From the NCBI RefSeq assembly GCF_002914585.1, contig NZ_PDDM01000041.1:1-32427 (forward strand): a stretch of 32,427 nt of DNA, given 5' to 3'. The DNA is from Pseudanabaena sp. BC1403. GTDB lineage: Bacteria > Cyanobacteriota > Cyanobacteriia > Pseudanabaenales > Pseudanabaenaceae. Positions 8,804 through 17,919 of the stretch are shown one piece after another (the first letter of the stretch is position 1; each line of letters opens with the position of its first letter). A program made the position numbers and the translations under genes. A model generated the notes under the pieces. That model had not been told where the DNA came from. It saw nothing but the letters and a program-made list of their open reading frames with translations, and did no database searches.

Positions 8804-11800
8804 TTATTTATCCTCTAAAGTTTTGAATAGAGTTGATTCAAATAATGGATCGCCAAAGGTCATCAATCGCAAAGATGGTTGCTCGTCAAAGGTATCAGGA
8901 TGGAAAGTAACCTGATAAGACTTTTGCTGGAATTGCATTGTCCAAACCTTGTCTCCTAAATCCTCAAAGGTGATTCCAGATTTTTGCAGTAGCAGCGATC
9001 GCGTAAACATTTGCTCGATCGCTTCTGCATCAAAGGGCGATCGCGGTATGGGTTTACGCAATTCCATAAGATCGGCTTCGACATCCATTGCCACAGCTTC
9101 ATCAAGTGCCAGTTGTATGGATGGAGCATCAGGAGCCTCAAAAAATTCTGATAGTAAGACATCTTCTTCGAGTGGGTCTGCACTCATTACCGCTTTTTCA
9201 ATAAAAGTAGGTACGCGAGCAAGTATAGGCTGTAAATTTCCGACAACGTTTTTAAATGCTTTGATGCGATCGCGTAATTTGAGATAGACCTTAGCTTCTA
9301 CTGTGCCATCGTAATAAAAGTTGTGGATTCTAACCGTTGCAAATTTTTGACCGATGCGATCGATTCTGCCAATACGTTGCTCTACACGCATGGGATTCCA
9401 AGGCATATCGTAGTTAAATAATACGCCGCAGGTTTGCAAGTTTAGTCCCTCACTGGCTGACTCAGTGCAAAGTAAGAGTTTGATTTCTCCATCACGAAAT
9501 CGCCTTTTGATTTCTTCTTTTTTGACAATCTGCCATGTGCCATCGCGGTTGAGTTCACCACCACGCCCCGAATAACAAGCAACCTGTGAGCCATATAGCT
9601 GAATCAAGGTATCGCGTAAATAGTCCATCGTGTCGGTGTATTGCGTAAAGAAGATCGCACTATCACGCTCTAAAGATTCTTGACGTAGTTTTTTAATAAA
9701 TTCAGAACGTTTGGTATCTTCACCAGTGTTATCAAATTGCTGCAATAAGTCTTGAAGATATTCAATTTCTTTAGGATCGATAGGCTCCATGTAGGACTCT
9801 AAACCTTCGATAATCGCATCATCGGCATCGTCTAAATCTCCAAGGTCATCTTCTCCAAACAGGCTACCTTGTTGAGTCAATAGATACTCTAGTCTCCGTT
9901 GTAAAGATTTCTCGATCGCATAAAAAGAACTGGTCAAGCGCTTGCGATATAGCGTCATCAGAAATCCCAATGCTTTGCGGTTTTCCTTTTGAGCGAGACG
10001 GTAAAAATGACGTACATAATCGCTGACTTCACGATATAAATGGGCTTCCCGTTCTGGTTCTAGGGTAATTGCGTTATCAAATACCTCTCGCGTTGGTACA
10101 GATTTATCTAAGAAGCCACGTTTGTAATATTCACGCAAGGTGTCGCGAGTATGGCGAAACATCAGGTCTTTGATTGGAGTATTGGCTGCAAGAAACTTTT
10201 TCGATTCACTGATGAAATTATCGTCAGCTAGATATTTTTGTGGGTTAGTTATTTTTTGACCAGTCTGCCAAACATCTTCAATTTGATATGACAACAGGCG
10301 ATCGCTAGTCTCTAATGCTTGCTGAATCTTACTGCAAGGTTTTCCGCCATTGGCAAAGTAATCAACAGACATGGTTTGCCAAAAGTTGAGATTATGCTTG
10401 TCGGCGGGTTCGGATAGGGTCGCAAAGTAATCACAAAAAGCATCAGCAAATTCCCAATGACCTTTTAAACCAAGCAATTTAATAAGGTCAAACATTTCCA
10501 CCGCGTCGATCTGCATTGGGGTAGCCGAAAGAAGTAATAGAGCTAGGGTATGCGCTCTAAGTTGAGCCATTAATTCGAGTAGACAGTTAGGAGTGTCCTT
10601 ACGGTTTTGAGGGCTTTTACGCCTTGCATGGTGTGCTTCGTCCAGTACTACTAAGTCCCAAGGTTCGGAGTCTAGTAACTCTTGCATTCGCTCTTTACGC
10701 CGCACCAAATGACTAGAGGCAAGGACTAGGTTTTGCTGATTCCAAGGATTACCAGTAACTGTGACTGATTGTTTGTAAGGATCGATAAGTTCATTTTTGC
10801 CATACGACCAGAAATGCAAGTTAAATTTTTCTCGCATTTCTTCTTGCCATTGCGGTTGAACGCTAGCAGGAGCCAAGATTAAAACCCGTTTCACTTTTCT
10901 TGACAGCAGTAAGTAACGCAATACTAAACCCGTCTCAATGGTTTTACCTAAGCCAACTTCATCGGCAATTAGGGCATTGCGGGGAAACTCAGCAGCCATA
11001 CGCCGCAAGATTTTCATTTGGTGCGCCCAAGGCTTGACGGGAATTGATTTTACTGAGAAGTCTAAACAACCTTCATGGTTATGAATATTTGCAAGTTGAA
11101 TAAATTGTGCGCGTTCCGCTTGTATTTCTTCTTGAGAGATTTGGATTTCTATTTGAGGTGGTGGTGTCGGTTCTTCAGTAGGCAAGTTTAATATTTCTGG
11201 CTTTGGTGCGATCGCACGATCATCAAATTCAGCTTGTCGATTCCAATCTGGCTTTTGGGTTGGAGCATAGCGTAATAGCTTTTGTTTTACGGCTGTGGGG
11301 ATTTCAAACACGCGCACATTGGGAAGTTCATCTTTCCATAGACGTTCAAAGCGATCGCTTTCATGTTGTACCCGTTGTAAATCTCTACCGCCATCCCATG
11401 AAAAGAAGACATGAAACGATTCGCGATTGGCTTGCCAGCCCCCGATTGACTCATTGTTAGAGCCATTAAAAGCAAGACAATCCCCATTCGCGTCAGAGAT
11501 AATACCTACCTTTTCGTGAAAGAGATGTTGCGGATCGAGAACTCGCTCGGATGAGTCAGGTTGACCGCTTGGCTTGAGTGGTATGGCAATGCGAATATCA
11601 AGATATTCATTTTGAATTAACCAACTAAGGATTTCAAAATGCTTGAGTTGGGCAAAGTTGCTCGGTGGGGTGAGTTCAGTATCTAGGCGAGTAGTCAAAG
11701 CATCACGCAGGGCGTAACCCTGTTGGACTGCCTGCAAGTCTTCGGGTGAGAACTGACAGCCCATGATTAGGCGCATTCTGCCTTGATTTTCGAGTAATGC

Positions 11801-11968
11801 ACCAATGCCTCTAGCTACGCGACTGAGAATGCTGCTATTGAAAAATCCTGCTTTGCGATCGTATTGCAGGGCGCATTCGAGGGCAGGAATATAGAAGTCA
11901 GTGATTAAGTTATCTTCATCACTGCCATATCCGATTTTCCACTGGCGATCGCTTAGTTTTTTACTCAT
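8804..11968 (-). CDS. PLD-domain SNF2-type helicase of an Hma-like defence system
   Basis: A 1054-aa superfamily 2 ATPase. The N-terminus (about 20-200) is a phospholipase D-like domain with His151-x-Lys153 in FHEKVGIISD and FNGSNNES further on; in such proteins this domain may cut or bind DNA. The helicase core has Walker A DEVGLGKT (Lys342), DEAH at 443-446, LLLSATPMQ (motif III), TESASEGLNLQ (motif V) and RIGRIDRIGQ (motif VI, from Arg865). The start is the ATG at 11968, which overlaps the nuclease gene stop as ATGA; a GTG seven codons upstream is less likely. It is the helicase part of the helicase-methylase-ATPase set and probably moves on invading DNA. DrmD of DISARM is a related architecture, but other DISARM genes are absent. 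Confidence 0.92.
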   Translation of the reverse strand: MSKKLSDRQWKIGYGSDEDNLITDFYIPALECALQYDRKAGFFNSSILSRVARGIGALLENQGRMRLIMGCQFSPEDLQAVQQGYALRDALTTRLDTELTPPSNFAQLKHFEILSWLIQNEYLDIRIAIPLKPSGQPDSSERVLDPQHLFHEKVGIISDANGDCLAFNGSNNESIGGWQANRESFHVFFSWDGGRDLQRVQHESDRFERLWKDELPNVRVFEIPTAVKQKLLRYAPTQKPDWNRQAEFDDRAIAPKPEILNLPTEEPTPPPQIEIQISQEEIQAERAQFIQLANIHNHEGCLDFSVKSIPVKPWAHQMKILRRMAAEFPRNALIADEVGLGKTIETGLVLRYLLLSRKVKRVLILAPASVQPQWQEEMREKFNLHFWSYGKNELIDPYKQSVTVTGNPWNQQNLVLASSHLVRRKERMQELLDSEPWDLVVLDEAHHARRKSPQNRKDTPNCLLELMAQLRAHTLALLLLSATPMQIDAVEMFDLIKLLGLKGHWEFADAFCDYFATLSEPADKHNLNFWQTMSVDYFANGGKPCSKIQQALETSDRLLSYQIEDVWQTGQKITNPQKYLADDNFISESKKFLAANTPIKDLMFRHTRDTLREYYKRGFLDKSVPTREVFDNAITLEPEREAHLYREVSDYVRHFYRLAQKENRKALGFLMTLYRKRLTSSFYAIEKSLQRRLEYLLTQQGSLFGEDDLGDLDDADDAIIEGLESYMEPIDPKEIEYLQDLLQQFDNTGEDTKRSEFIKKLRQESLERDSAIFFTQYTDTMDYLRDTLIQLYGSQVACYSGRGGELNRDGTWQIVKKEEIKRRFRDGEIKLLLCTESASEGLNLQTCGVLFNYDMPWNPMRVEQRIGRIDRIGQKFATVRIHNFYYDGTVEAKVYLKLRDRIKAFKNVVGNLQPILARVPTFIEKAVMSADPLEEDVLLSEFFEAPDAPSIQLALDEAVAMDVEADLMELRKPIPRSPFDAEAIEQMFTRSLLLQKSGITFEDLGDKVWTMQFQQKSYQVTFHPDTFDEQPSLRLMTFGDPLFESTLFKTLEDK

Positions 11969-12594
11969 AGGGCTAGGTTTTTCTCGCACTCTTGGAAAAT
12001 GTAGTGCAATGCTCCCAACACGATCGCCATATCATTAATCGCGTATAAAGAAGTTTCGTGAACCATATTTTGACTGTCTAATTTGTAATATTTCCAGCCT
12101 TCACCATTGGTAACTATGCCCAACACGTCGATCGCTCTGCCAAGTTGCTTATTTTGCCATTGGCAAGCTTGCATTTCTACTAAGCATTGGGCTAATCCCT
12201 GCTCAAAATCGTCTTTTTTTGCCTCGACTACACAAGCAAATGGAGCTTCTAAATAATCCTTTTTTTCGGCAATTACATAATCAGCGTTACCAATTAGAAC
12301 ATCACTTTCAATTTTGCCACCTTTCCAGATTTTAAGACTTTCAACTCCTTCGAGTGCTTCATCACAAAAAGCATCGATCAAAAGTTTCTTAGATTCTTCG
12401 TAGGAATTAAGGTCAAATTTACGATGCAATCTTTCTAGGTGTTGAATAAAAAAATCACTGGGCGCAAGCGGTTCTATGGGAAATGTCCAAGGCATTAGAG
12501 TTTTGATACCAAGCTGTTTATATGCTTCAGACATACTGAAACTAGAAAAGCTTTTCTTCTTTGATTTGGGTATTTTGGATATAGATTTTGGCAT
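11965..12594 (-). CDS. PD-(D/E)XK nuclease-like protein coupled to the helicase
   Basis: A 209-aa protein. A Lys/Ser-rich tail (residues 1-20) is followed by a helical part, then a nuclease-like core: GNADYVIA (Asp105) and, about 15 residues later, CVVEAKKDDF (Glu124, Lys126). This D...ExK arrangement is the signature of the PD-(D/E)XK fold used by restriction enzymes. A Gln-rich helix (LAQCLVEMQACQWQNKQ) and a VTNGEGWKYYKL strand follow, as in type I restriction-like domains. The stop overlaps the helicase start by 4 nt, so the two are made together. It could be the cleaving subunit of the system, giving a nuclease-helicase pair split over two genes. An AGGAG lies 10 nt before its start. Confidence 0.72.
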   Translation of the reverse strand: MPKSISKIPKSKKKSFSSFSMSEAYKQLGIKTLMPWTFPIEPLAPSDFFIQHLERLHRKFDLNSYEESKKLLIDAFCDEALEGVESLKIWKGGKIESDVLIGNADYVIAEKKDYLEAPFACVVEAKKDDFEQGLAQCLVEMQACQWQNKQLGRAIDVLGIVTNGEGWKYYKLDSQNMVHETSLYAINDMAIVLGALHYIFQECEKNLAL

Positions 12595-12686
12595 TTTTAA
12601 GATACTCCTGATTTATCTAAATAAAGACAACTACTTTTCTAAGATAGTCGTAAATCTTTCCTGATCTCAACGAAAAGATTAGTCAA

Positions 12687-12935
12687 TTAGCTGGCTAAAT
12701 CTAGCTCAAGCGGCTCATAGTGTAGTGAAATTAGTTGCTCTGCTTTAACAGTTATCATTGCAAAAGCTTGTCCATCTGTGCCTGAAAATTCAACCTCAAA
12801 GGCTTTACCATCCTCGTATTCTTCAACTACTGTGCCTACTTGTCCACGCCTTAATAAGACCCAGCGATCGCCCATAAATTGCTTGGTGCGAATATTGCTG
12901 GCTAGGACGACCATATCATGTAACTGAATTTCCAT
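12687..12935 (-). CDS. DUF4926 family small protein
   Basis: An 82-aa beta-rich protein with the DUF4926 pattern: LHDMVVLASNI at the start, RRGQVGTVVEEYEDGKAFEVEF in the middle and MITVKAEQLISL at the end. In cyanobacteria these proteins are common small partners, often beside toxin or nuclease genes; their biochemical role is not established. The start lies 5 nt after the methylase stop, so the two are probably cotranscribed. A 92-bp gap follows before the nuclease gene, which may therefore have its own promoter. Confidence 0.8.
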   Translation of the reverse strand: MEIQLHDMVVLASNIRTKQFMGDRWVLLRRGQVGTVVEEYEDGKAFEVEFSGTDGQAFAMITVKAEQLISLHYEPLELDLAS

Positions 12936-12940
12936 TTTCC

Positions 12941-15802
12941 CTAGTCCTCCTCTACTTCTGTTGTATCAAAATCTAACCCCATCTGACCGCCTGTAAAGTC
13001 AATTTCTGGCTGCACGTAACTAACTTTGGCTTTAATCTCATCCATAGCTAGCCACAGGTCAGCAAGGGCTTTTTCTTCGGGGATGCGTTTGCGCGGATCG
13101 CTGATGTGAGGGATGACGCGCAGGGCTACTTCCCATGATCGCATAAACATCTCATTACTGAGTAAGCCTGTAGCTTTCATGAAGCGACGGACGGGTTCGA
13201 TGGTTTGTTCTTCGAGGTAGATGGCGATAATCGCGTGCAGTCCATCAATGAGGTAACGTGCGGAAAACTCATTGTCAACGAGTGAGAAAGCGTGTTTTTT
13301 GTAGCGTTGATCGGGGCTGAGGAGTTTGCAAGTGCCGCTTTTGATGTCGAGGAGTTTGTAGGTTTTACCGAGGTCGGCGACATTGAAGCCACCAACGGCG
13401 AGGGCAAGCTGACGGGCATCATCAAAGGGAAATTCACGGGCTTGGAAGGCATCCCAAGCGAGGAAATACCATTGTGTCAGTGGGTCAAATCCTGCGGTGT
13501 CGGTTTGGGCAAGTTTGCGAAAACGATAATTGGCTACAGCTTTTCGGGCTTCGGCAAAGGCTACTTCGGGGCGAACTTCTTCGCCTGTGCTGTCGAGGAT
13601 GGGATAGTTGCGAGAGAAGACATTGAGGGCGGGACCAAAGGCGCTGAGATAAAGGTCAATGCCTTGAATTTCATTGGCTTCAAATTCGGGGGCGCGTTGT
13701 TCGACTAGGTTGGCGACTTCGGGGCGGAGGTCATCCCACCATGCTTGGTCTGCATTGGGGTCGCGTTTGCGGCAAATGAGCAGGACGGTACTAGAAACGC
13801 TATTTTTCTGGGCTTGGTGCAGGTTTTGCGGGTTTTCGGTACTGACTGCCCAGCTTGCGGTGATTTCAAATCCTGCGACGATCAGAGATTGGGCGAGAAC
13901 ATCCCATGCGCCTGAGTCTTTGTGATTAAACTGCACGGTCATTACGCCGTTGTCTTTGAGAACTCGGTAATATTCACCGAAGGCGCTTTGCATTTTGGCT
14001 TCATAGTCGCGATCTGCGAGTTCTTTTGGGCTGACTCCCATGTCTCGAAAGCGAGAGGGATTGGCGACAGCCTCGCGATCTTTGTCGGTGAGTTCCATCC
14101 AAAATAAATCGGGGAAAATATCGCCTAGTGTGCGCTTTTGCCAAACATAGAAAAAATCAGCTAAATCTGCATAGGGAATTGTTCCGTAATAGGGCGGATC
14201 GGTAACAACTACGTCAATACTGTTATCGGCTAGATGAAAGAGATTATCAGCTGAAGCTGAATCAATTTGAAATTTTTTTTCGGTATGGTTGTCTAATTCT
14301 TGAAAGCTTGATGAATTTATTTTTGTCCCAAGTAAATCGCAAAGATCTTGATATTTGTTTGTTATTACATCAACACACCAAAACCATAATCGATTTATCC
14401 CACATGGTTCAGGATAATTCCACATTAAATTGAGAGCATGTTGACCACTTGCTAATTGAATTTGAGAAGTTGTAGCGCTCCAATGTGCTAATCGAGAAGA
14501 AGCATCAGCACATCGGCTCAAAACTAAAGTTAAATAAGTAGAGATCGCTTGTAATTTTTCTCCCCCCAATTCCTCTCTAATCTTTTCCTTAGCCTCATTG
14601 ATAATCTCAACATAAGTCACCAAAGTCAAAAGCTGACGAGGATTAAAAACATCTTTCCATTCTGTACAGTAATTTAAAATTTGTCCATGATCATTAACAA
14701 TATTTTCAAATGGAATTAGTTGATTTTGAGCATTTTCGATTTTATGTTTAATAGCTACTTCTGCCAAATTCCATCCGTCTAAATCTGTTTTGTTCGGAAT
14801 TCTAAATTCTAAGCCTCCTTTCCCTCGTTTAAACGCCACAGCATAAAGCTGATGTATCGGTTTATCGGATTGCAGATGAGTTTTAATTATTTGATCGTCA
14901 ATAACTAAGTCACAATTTGGACATTTCCCAACACCTCTAGCAATTGTAGGAAAGTCATCAGGATCATAATCACCGTTAGACGTTTGAATAGAACTACCTT
15001 TACCCTTTTTACCCTTAATTAATTCAAAATCAACCTTTTTTTCTGCAAGATTCGGAATCGGTTTAACCGCATACCAATCACTTGTAACCTTTCTCGCTTG
15101 ATCTTTTCCAGCATAATTACTCGTTTTACTTAGCCACCAATTCGGACTAAGCGGCACAACTGACTGACAACTCGGACAAACCACAGTATGCGCCCAAAGA
15201 TAATTTTGCACCTTCTCCCCATCCTGAGACGGGAAAAACTCACTTAGCCGCTTCTCCGCCTCATCACCAACCCACTTCACCCACTTATCAATATCCTCCT
15301 GCAACGCCGCCCCAAACTGTAACGGAAATGAGATCGCCGCCTTCATCGTCACCACCGCCACAGGATTCAAGTCAGATGCAAACACCCGCAACCCATATCG
15401 CGCCGCCTCAAAAGGTATCGACCCACCACCCGCAAACGCATCCAACACCGTAGGAGTCCTATCCCCCCACATCTGTTCACAAAGCTCGTGCACCCGCTTC
15501 ACCCGCTCAGGACTTGGCGGCGTTTTATATAACCTTGTGCGTTGATGGCGATTATTTTTCTCAGTCTCATTTTCATTTGCCCTAGCCATATCCAAGCCTA
15601 GCAAATACTCAAACTCCTCCATGCTGACATCCGCAGGCAACAGCGAACCCAACACACTCGCCCGACTAAATGACAACGGCTTCCGCGAATACCACCGATG
15701 CAAACCCTTAAACGGATTGCCCCCATTTTCATAGTAAACCTGCTCATTCAGCAGCTTCACAGGCATAATCTTTTCGATAAAAACTGGTTTGCGATCGGTC
15801 AT
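12941..15802 (-). CDS. DUF1156-domain DNA methylase of an Hma-like defence system
   Basis: A 953-aa predicted adenine- or N4-cytosine-specific DNA methyltransferase. The N-terminal DUF1156 region contains YYENGGNPFKGLHRWYSR. The SAM-binding motif is LDAFAGGGSIPFEA (Asp121) and the catalytic motif is VVTDPPYYG (Asp535 to Gly540), typical of N6A/N4C enzymes. Two Cys pairs between them (CPSCQS and CPNCDL) look like a zinc ribbon. DUF1156 proteins occur beside DUF499 ATPases and helicases in bacterial and archaeal anti-phage loci; the methylase probably marks self DNA. The start at Met18 of the longest frame (15802) is chosen because MTDRKPVFIEK matches usual N-termini; the 17 residues before it lie in the AT-rich promoter segment. 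Confidence 0.92.
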   Translation of the reverse strand: MTDRKPVFIEKIMPVKLLNEQVYYENGGNPFKGLHRWYSRKPLSFSRASVLGSLLPADVSMEEFEYLLGLDMARANENETEKNNRHQRTRLYKTPPSPERVKRVHELCEQMWGDRTPTVLDAFAGGGSIPFEAARYGLRVFASDLNPVAVVTMKAAISFPLQFGAALQEDIDKWVKWVGDEAEKRLSEFFPSQDGEKVQNYLWAHTVVCPSCQSVVPLSPNWWLSKTSNYAGKDQARKVTSDWYAVKPIPNLAEKKVDFELIKGKKGKGSSIQTSNGDYDPDDFPTIARGVGKCPNCDLVIDDQIIKTHLQSDKPIHQLYAVAFKRGKGGLEFRIPNKTDLDGWNLAEVAIKHKIENAQNQLIPFENIVNDHGQILNYCTEWKDVFNPRQLLTLVTYVEIINEAKEKIREELGGEKLQAISTYLTLVLSRCADASSRLAHWSATTSQIQLASGQHALNLMWNYPEPCGINRLWFWCVDVITNKYQDLCDLLGTKINSSSFQELDNHTEKKFQIDSASADNLFHLADNSIDVVVTDPPYYGTIPYADLADFFYVWQKRTLGDIFPDLFWMELTDKDREAVANPSRFRDMGVSPKELADRDYEAKMQSAFGEYYRVLKDNGVMTVQFNHKDSGAWDVLAQSLIVAGFEITASWAVSTENPQNLHQAQKNSVSSTVLLICRKRDPNADQAWWDDLRPEVANLVEQRAPEFEANEIQGIDLYLSAFGPALNVFSRNYPILDSTGEEVRPEVAFAEARKAVANYRFRKLAQTDTAGFDPLTQWYFLAWDAFQAREFPFDDARQLALAVGGFNVADLGKTYKLLDIKSGTCKLLSPDQRYKKHAFSLVDNEFSARYLIDGLHAIIAIYLEEQTIEPVRRFMKATGLLSNEMFMRSWEVALRVIPHISDPRKRIPEEKALADLWLAMDEIKAKVSYVQPEIDFTGGQMGLDFDTTEVEED

Positions 15803-15819
15803 GAGAATATTACAAAAAG

Positions 15820-15840
15820 TATGATAAATTATATGATAAA
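15820..15840. promoter_or_regulatory. Tandem TATGATAAA boxes in a divergent promoter region
   Basis: TATGATAAA occurs at 15820-15828 and again at 15832-15840, a 12-bp period, inside the AT-rich stretch between the methylase start (minus) and the mazE-like start (plus). A third partial copy (AATATG) follows. The boxes resemble -10 elements and may bind the ribbon-helix-helix antitoxin as an operator. This is inference from position. Confidence 0.35.
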
Positions 15841-15890
15841 ATATGCAAGACAAGTAAATCTAAAGATTTTTTTATTTTTCCTCTGCCCTT

Positions 15891-16145
15891 ATGAATCAAT
15901 TACAAGGAAAGCAGCGCGTTACAGTCACCATTGATGCCAAATTACTCAGTGCAGTAGATCGGCTATCGCAAAATCGCTCGGCGGCGATCGAAGAAGCTTT
16001 ACATTTATGGCATAGGCAACAAATTGAAGCCCAACTGCAAAGATTCTATACAAATCGTAATTCCCATAGCCTTCAAGAAGAAGAACAATGGGCGCAAGCA
16101 ACCCAAGATAAAGCGATCGCTAGTTGGGAAAATGAGGGATCTTAG
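15891..16145 (+). CDS. Ribbon-helix-helix antitoxin (MazE-like partner)
   Basis: An 84-aa protein. The N-terminus QRVTVTIDAKLLSAVDRLSQNRSAAIEEALHLW has the strand-helix-helix pattern of ribbon-helix-helix DNA-binding antitoxins. The charged C-terminal half (LQEEEQWAQATQDKAIASWENEG) would wrap the toxin. It is 5 nt upstream of the MazF-like gene on the same strand. It probably represses its own promoter, perhaps through the repeats at 15820-15840. No good Shine-Dalgarno precedes the ATG. The pair lies on the opposite strand to all surrounding genes. Confidence 0.85.
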   Translation: MNQLQGKQRVTVTIDAKLLSAVDRLSQNRSAAIEEALHLWHRQQIEAQLQRFYTNRNSHSLQEEEQWAQATQDKAIASWENEGS

Positions 16146-16150
16146 CAATT

Positions 16151-16504
16151 ATGAGTGATTTCCCGCAGCAAGGCACAATCTATTTAGCCAAAGCACTAAA
16201 GCAAGCAGGTGACACCAAAAAACGCCCCGTTCTTGTTGTCTCTGTAGATATCCGCAATCGCCATGCCTCAACGGTTCTAGTCGTGCCATTTTCATCAGAT
16301 ATTACCGCCTCAGCAGGTAATCCTTGCCGCATTCTCATCCCTGCTGGTACAGGCGGATTAGAGAAAGCCTCAGTAACGATGGGCGATCTAATTACCACTG
16401 TGCAGAAAAGTTATCTAGAACGTGGTCCTTACGGCAGTATTGATAGTCAGTTGCTCCAGCAGGTGCTAAAAGGCGTACAGATTGCTATGGGTATTTATGA
16501 GTAA
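16151..16504 (+). CDS. MazF/PemK-family endoribonuclease toxin
   Basis: A 117-aa toxin with the MazF/PemK (CcdB-like barrel) pattern: QGTIYLAKA at the start, KRPVLVVSVDIRN, STVLVVPFSSDI, a GGLEKASVTMGDLITTV segment and a C-terminal helical LLQQVLKGVQIAMG. Family members cut single-stranded RNA at short motifs. The opening usually reads GDIwlv-lnPt; here it is GTIYLAKALKQAGDTKKRPV, a common cyanobacterial variant. It follows the antitoxin gene by 5 nt and ends only 17 nt from the convergent Uma2 gene. The pair might guard the defence locus from loss. Confidence 0.87.
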   Translation: MSDFPQQGTIYLAKALKQAGDTKKRPVLVVSVDIRNRHASTVLVVPFSSDITASAGNPCRILIPAGTGGLEKASVTMGDLITTVQKSYLERGPYGSIDSQLLQQVLKGVQIAMGIYE

Positions 16505-16521
16505 TTGATTGGCAAGTATTA

Positions 16522-17085
16522 TTAAAACTCCACATCTTCGTAAATTGCAGCGATCGCGCATTCAAAATCAATGCTGGCAAACTGCACCAAATCACCTTCT
16601 CCATAGGGTGTTAACTCCCACTTGCCCCGATCGTTAAGCCGAAAAGCCTCAACACCAATACTTTCTGAGCCAACCAAAACATATTCACTCAAGCTGGATA
16701 ACTGTCGATAACGGGCAAACTTACCACCGCGATTGTATGCCTCCGTACTAGGTGACAACACCTCAATAATCAGCTTGGGATAAAATACCGCCTTAGCAGA
16801 CTTGCGATCTCGATCGTCACAGGTCACTAATAGGTCAGGATAGAAAAACTCTCCACTAGGCGAAATTCCGACCTTTGCATCAGAACCCAGTACACGACAG
16901 TTTTTCCCACGCAAATGCGGACGCAGCAAAGAAATCAAATTCGCCGCCACCATACTATGAGCGATCGTTCCACCCGCCATCGCAAATACATCGCCGTTGA
17001 TATATTCGTAACGAATTTCTTGCCTAGCTTCCCATTCAAAATATTCATCGGGCGATAGCTTGTGATAATCAGATAAAGCAATCAT
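16522..17085 (-). CDS. Uma2-family (DUF820) putative endonuclease
   Basis: A 187-aa protein with the Uma2 hallmarks: [24 protein letters not shown] at the start, [15 protein letters not shown], then a PD-(D/E)XK-like core with [10 protein letters not shown] and [11 protein letters not shown], and a [13 protein letters not shown] helix-strand. These proteins are extremely numerous in cyanobacteria, usually as scattered single copies, and their role is poorly known; a DNA endonuclease is predicted from the fold. It sits 49 nt downstream of the 254-aa gene and is convergent with the MazF-like gene. Whether it belongs to the defence operon is uncertain. Confidence 0.88.
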   Translation of the reverse strand: MIALSDYHKLSPDEYFEWEARQEIRYEYINGDVFAMAGGTIAHSMVAANLISLLRPHLRGKNCRVLGSDAKVGISPSGEFFYPDLLVTCDDRDRKSAKAVFYPKLIIEVLSPSTEAYNRGGKFARYRQLSSLSEYVLVGSESIGVEAFRLNDRGKWELTPYGEGDLVQFASIDFECAIAAIYEDVEF

Positions 17086-17134
17086 AATTTTGACCTCAGA
17101 AAATTAGTACATGGATTTATCATGCATAAGCATT

Positions 17135-17899
17135 TTAGTCATTCTCTCCTTTCCCCTTATTGCTAGATTGACCAAAGAAGAATCCTAGTACAATAAGTAA
17201 TGTATTGTTGAGTATCTCAGGGGTTTTTGCTTTATCACAGAAAATTCCTAACAGTTGAAATCCAATTATCAGAACTATAATTAACGCTCCTATTAACGTA
17301 GCTACGGACTCCTTGGCTAAAATTCTATCCAAGTATTTCATTTTATTATTATTTTCTATCTCCTTCTCCTGTAAGTCCAACTCGCGTCGTTTTATCTCTT
17401 GCTCAAAAGAGTTTCTATTTGTATAGAACTCACCAAGTAATTTCTGGTTCTCTATCAAATCTTCAAGAGATTTTACCGTTTGGTTAAAAGTTTGTGCGTT
17501 TATATATGTATTCTCTGGAGATTCGTTGAATTGCTCTTGAATTAAACGAATCTCTTCTATGCTCAATAAGTTAATTCGATCTAAAATCAATCTTTCTAAC
17601 TCGAAAAATCTCGAAGAGATATAAATCTTTGGCTTTTTACGAAATACGGTCAGAGGAATGTTGAGATCTGAAAAATTATTTGGATCAGATTGGAAATCTT
17701 CTAATTTTGCATAGCTCTTTTTAAGATCTGCAAGATTATATTTCTCTATACTTTCTTCATTTAAACCAAGTTTGGAAAGCTTTTCTCTTAATTCTCTGGA
17801 ATCAGGAACATCAGCAATATCTGACATAAAAACCATATCCTTAGAAACGGGGTAGGAAGAATCACTTCCTTTATAAGATTTTCTGATGTATTTAGTCAT
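17135..17899 (-). CDS. Hypothetical coiled-coil protein with two C-terminal membrane segments
   Basis: Not a family that can be named. It has 254 aa. Residues 1-160 are charged and probably helical, with an LxKLGLNEESIEKYNL segment. A coiled coil rich in Glu/Lys/Arg spans about 165-195. Two hydrophobic stretches follow at about 199-220 (TLIGALIIVLIIGFQLLGIF) and 228-244 (LLIVLGFFFG), ending in a short polar tail. The base composition is more AT-rich than the flanking genes. It starts 20 nt after the 142-aa gene stop and so is probably in the DUF499 operon. A membrane-anchored sensor or effector in phage defence is one possibility; nothing in the sequence proves it. Confidence 0.7.
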   Translation of the reverse strand: MTKYIRKSYKGSDSSYPVSKDMVFMSDIADVPDSRELREKLSKLGLNEESIEKYNLADLKKSYAKLEDFQSDPNNFSDLNIPLTVFRKKPKIYISSRFFELERLILDRINLLSIEEIRLIQEQFNESPENTYINAQTFNQTVKSLEDLIENQKLLGEFYTNRNSFEQEIKRRELDLQEKEIENNNKMKYLDRILAKESVATLIGALIIVLIIGFQLLGIFCDKAKTPEILNNTLLIVLGFFFGQSSNKGKGEND

Positions 17900-17919
17900 A
17901 ATAATTAGATTTTTTCTAG

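Noticed and set aside
8804-15802. DISARM system
   Set aside because: A SNF2 helicase and a methylase are present, but no drmA/drmB-type (DUF1998) genes are seen and the methylase is of the DUF1156 type with a DUF499 ATPase.
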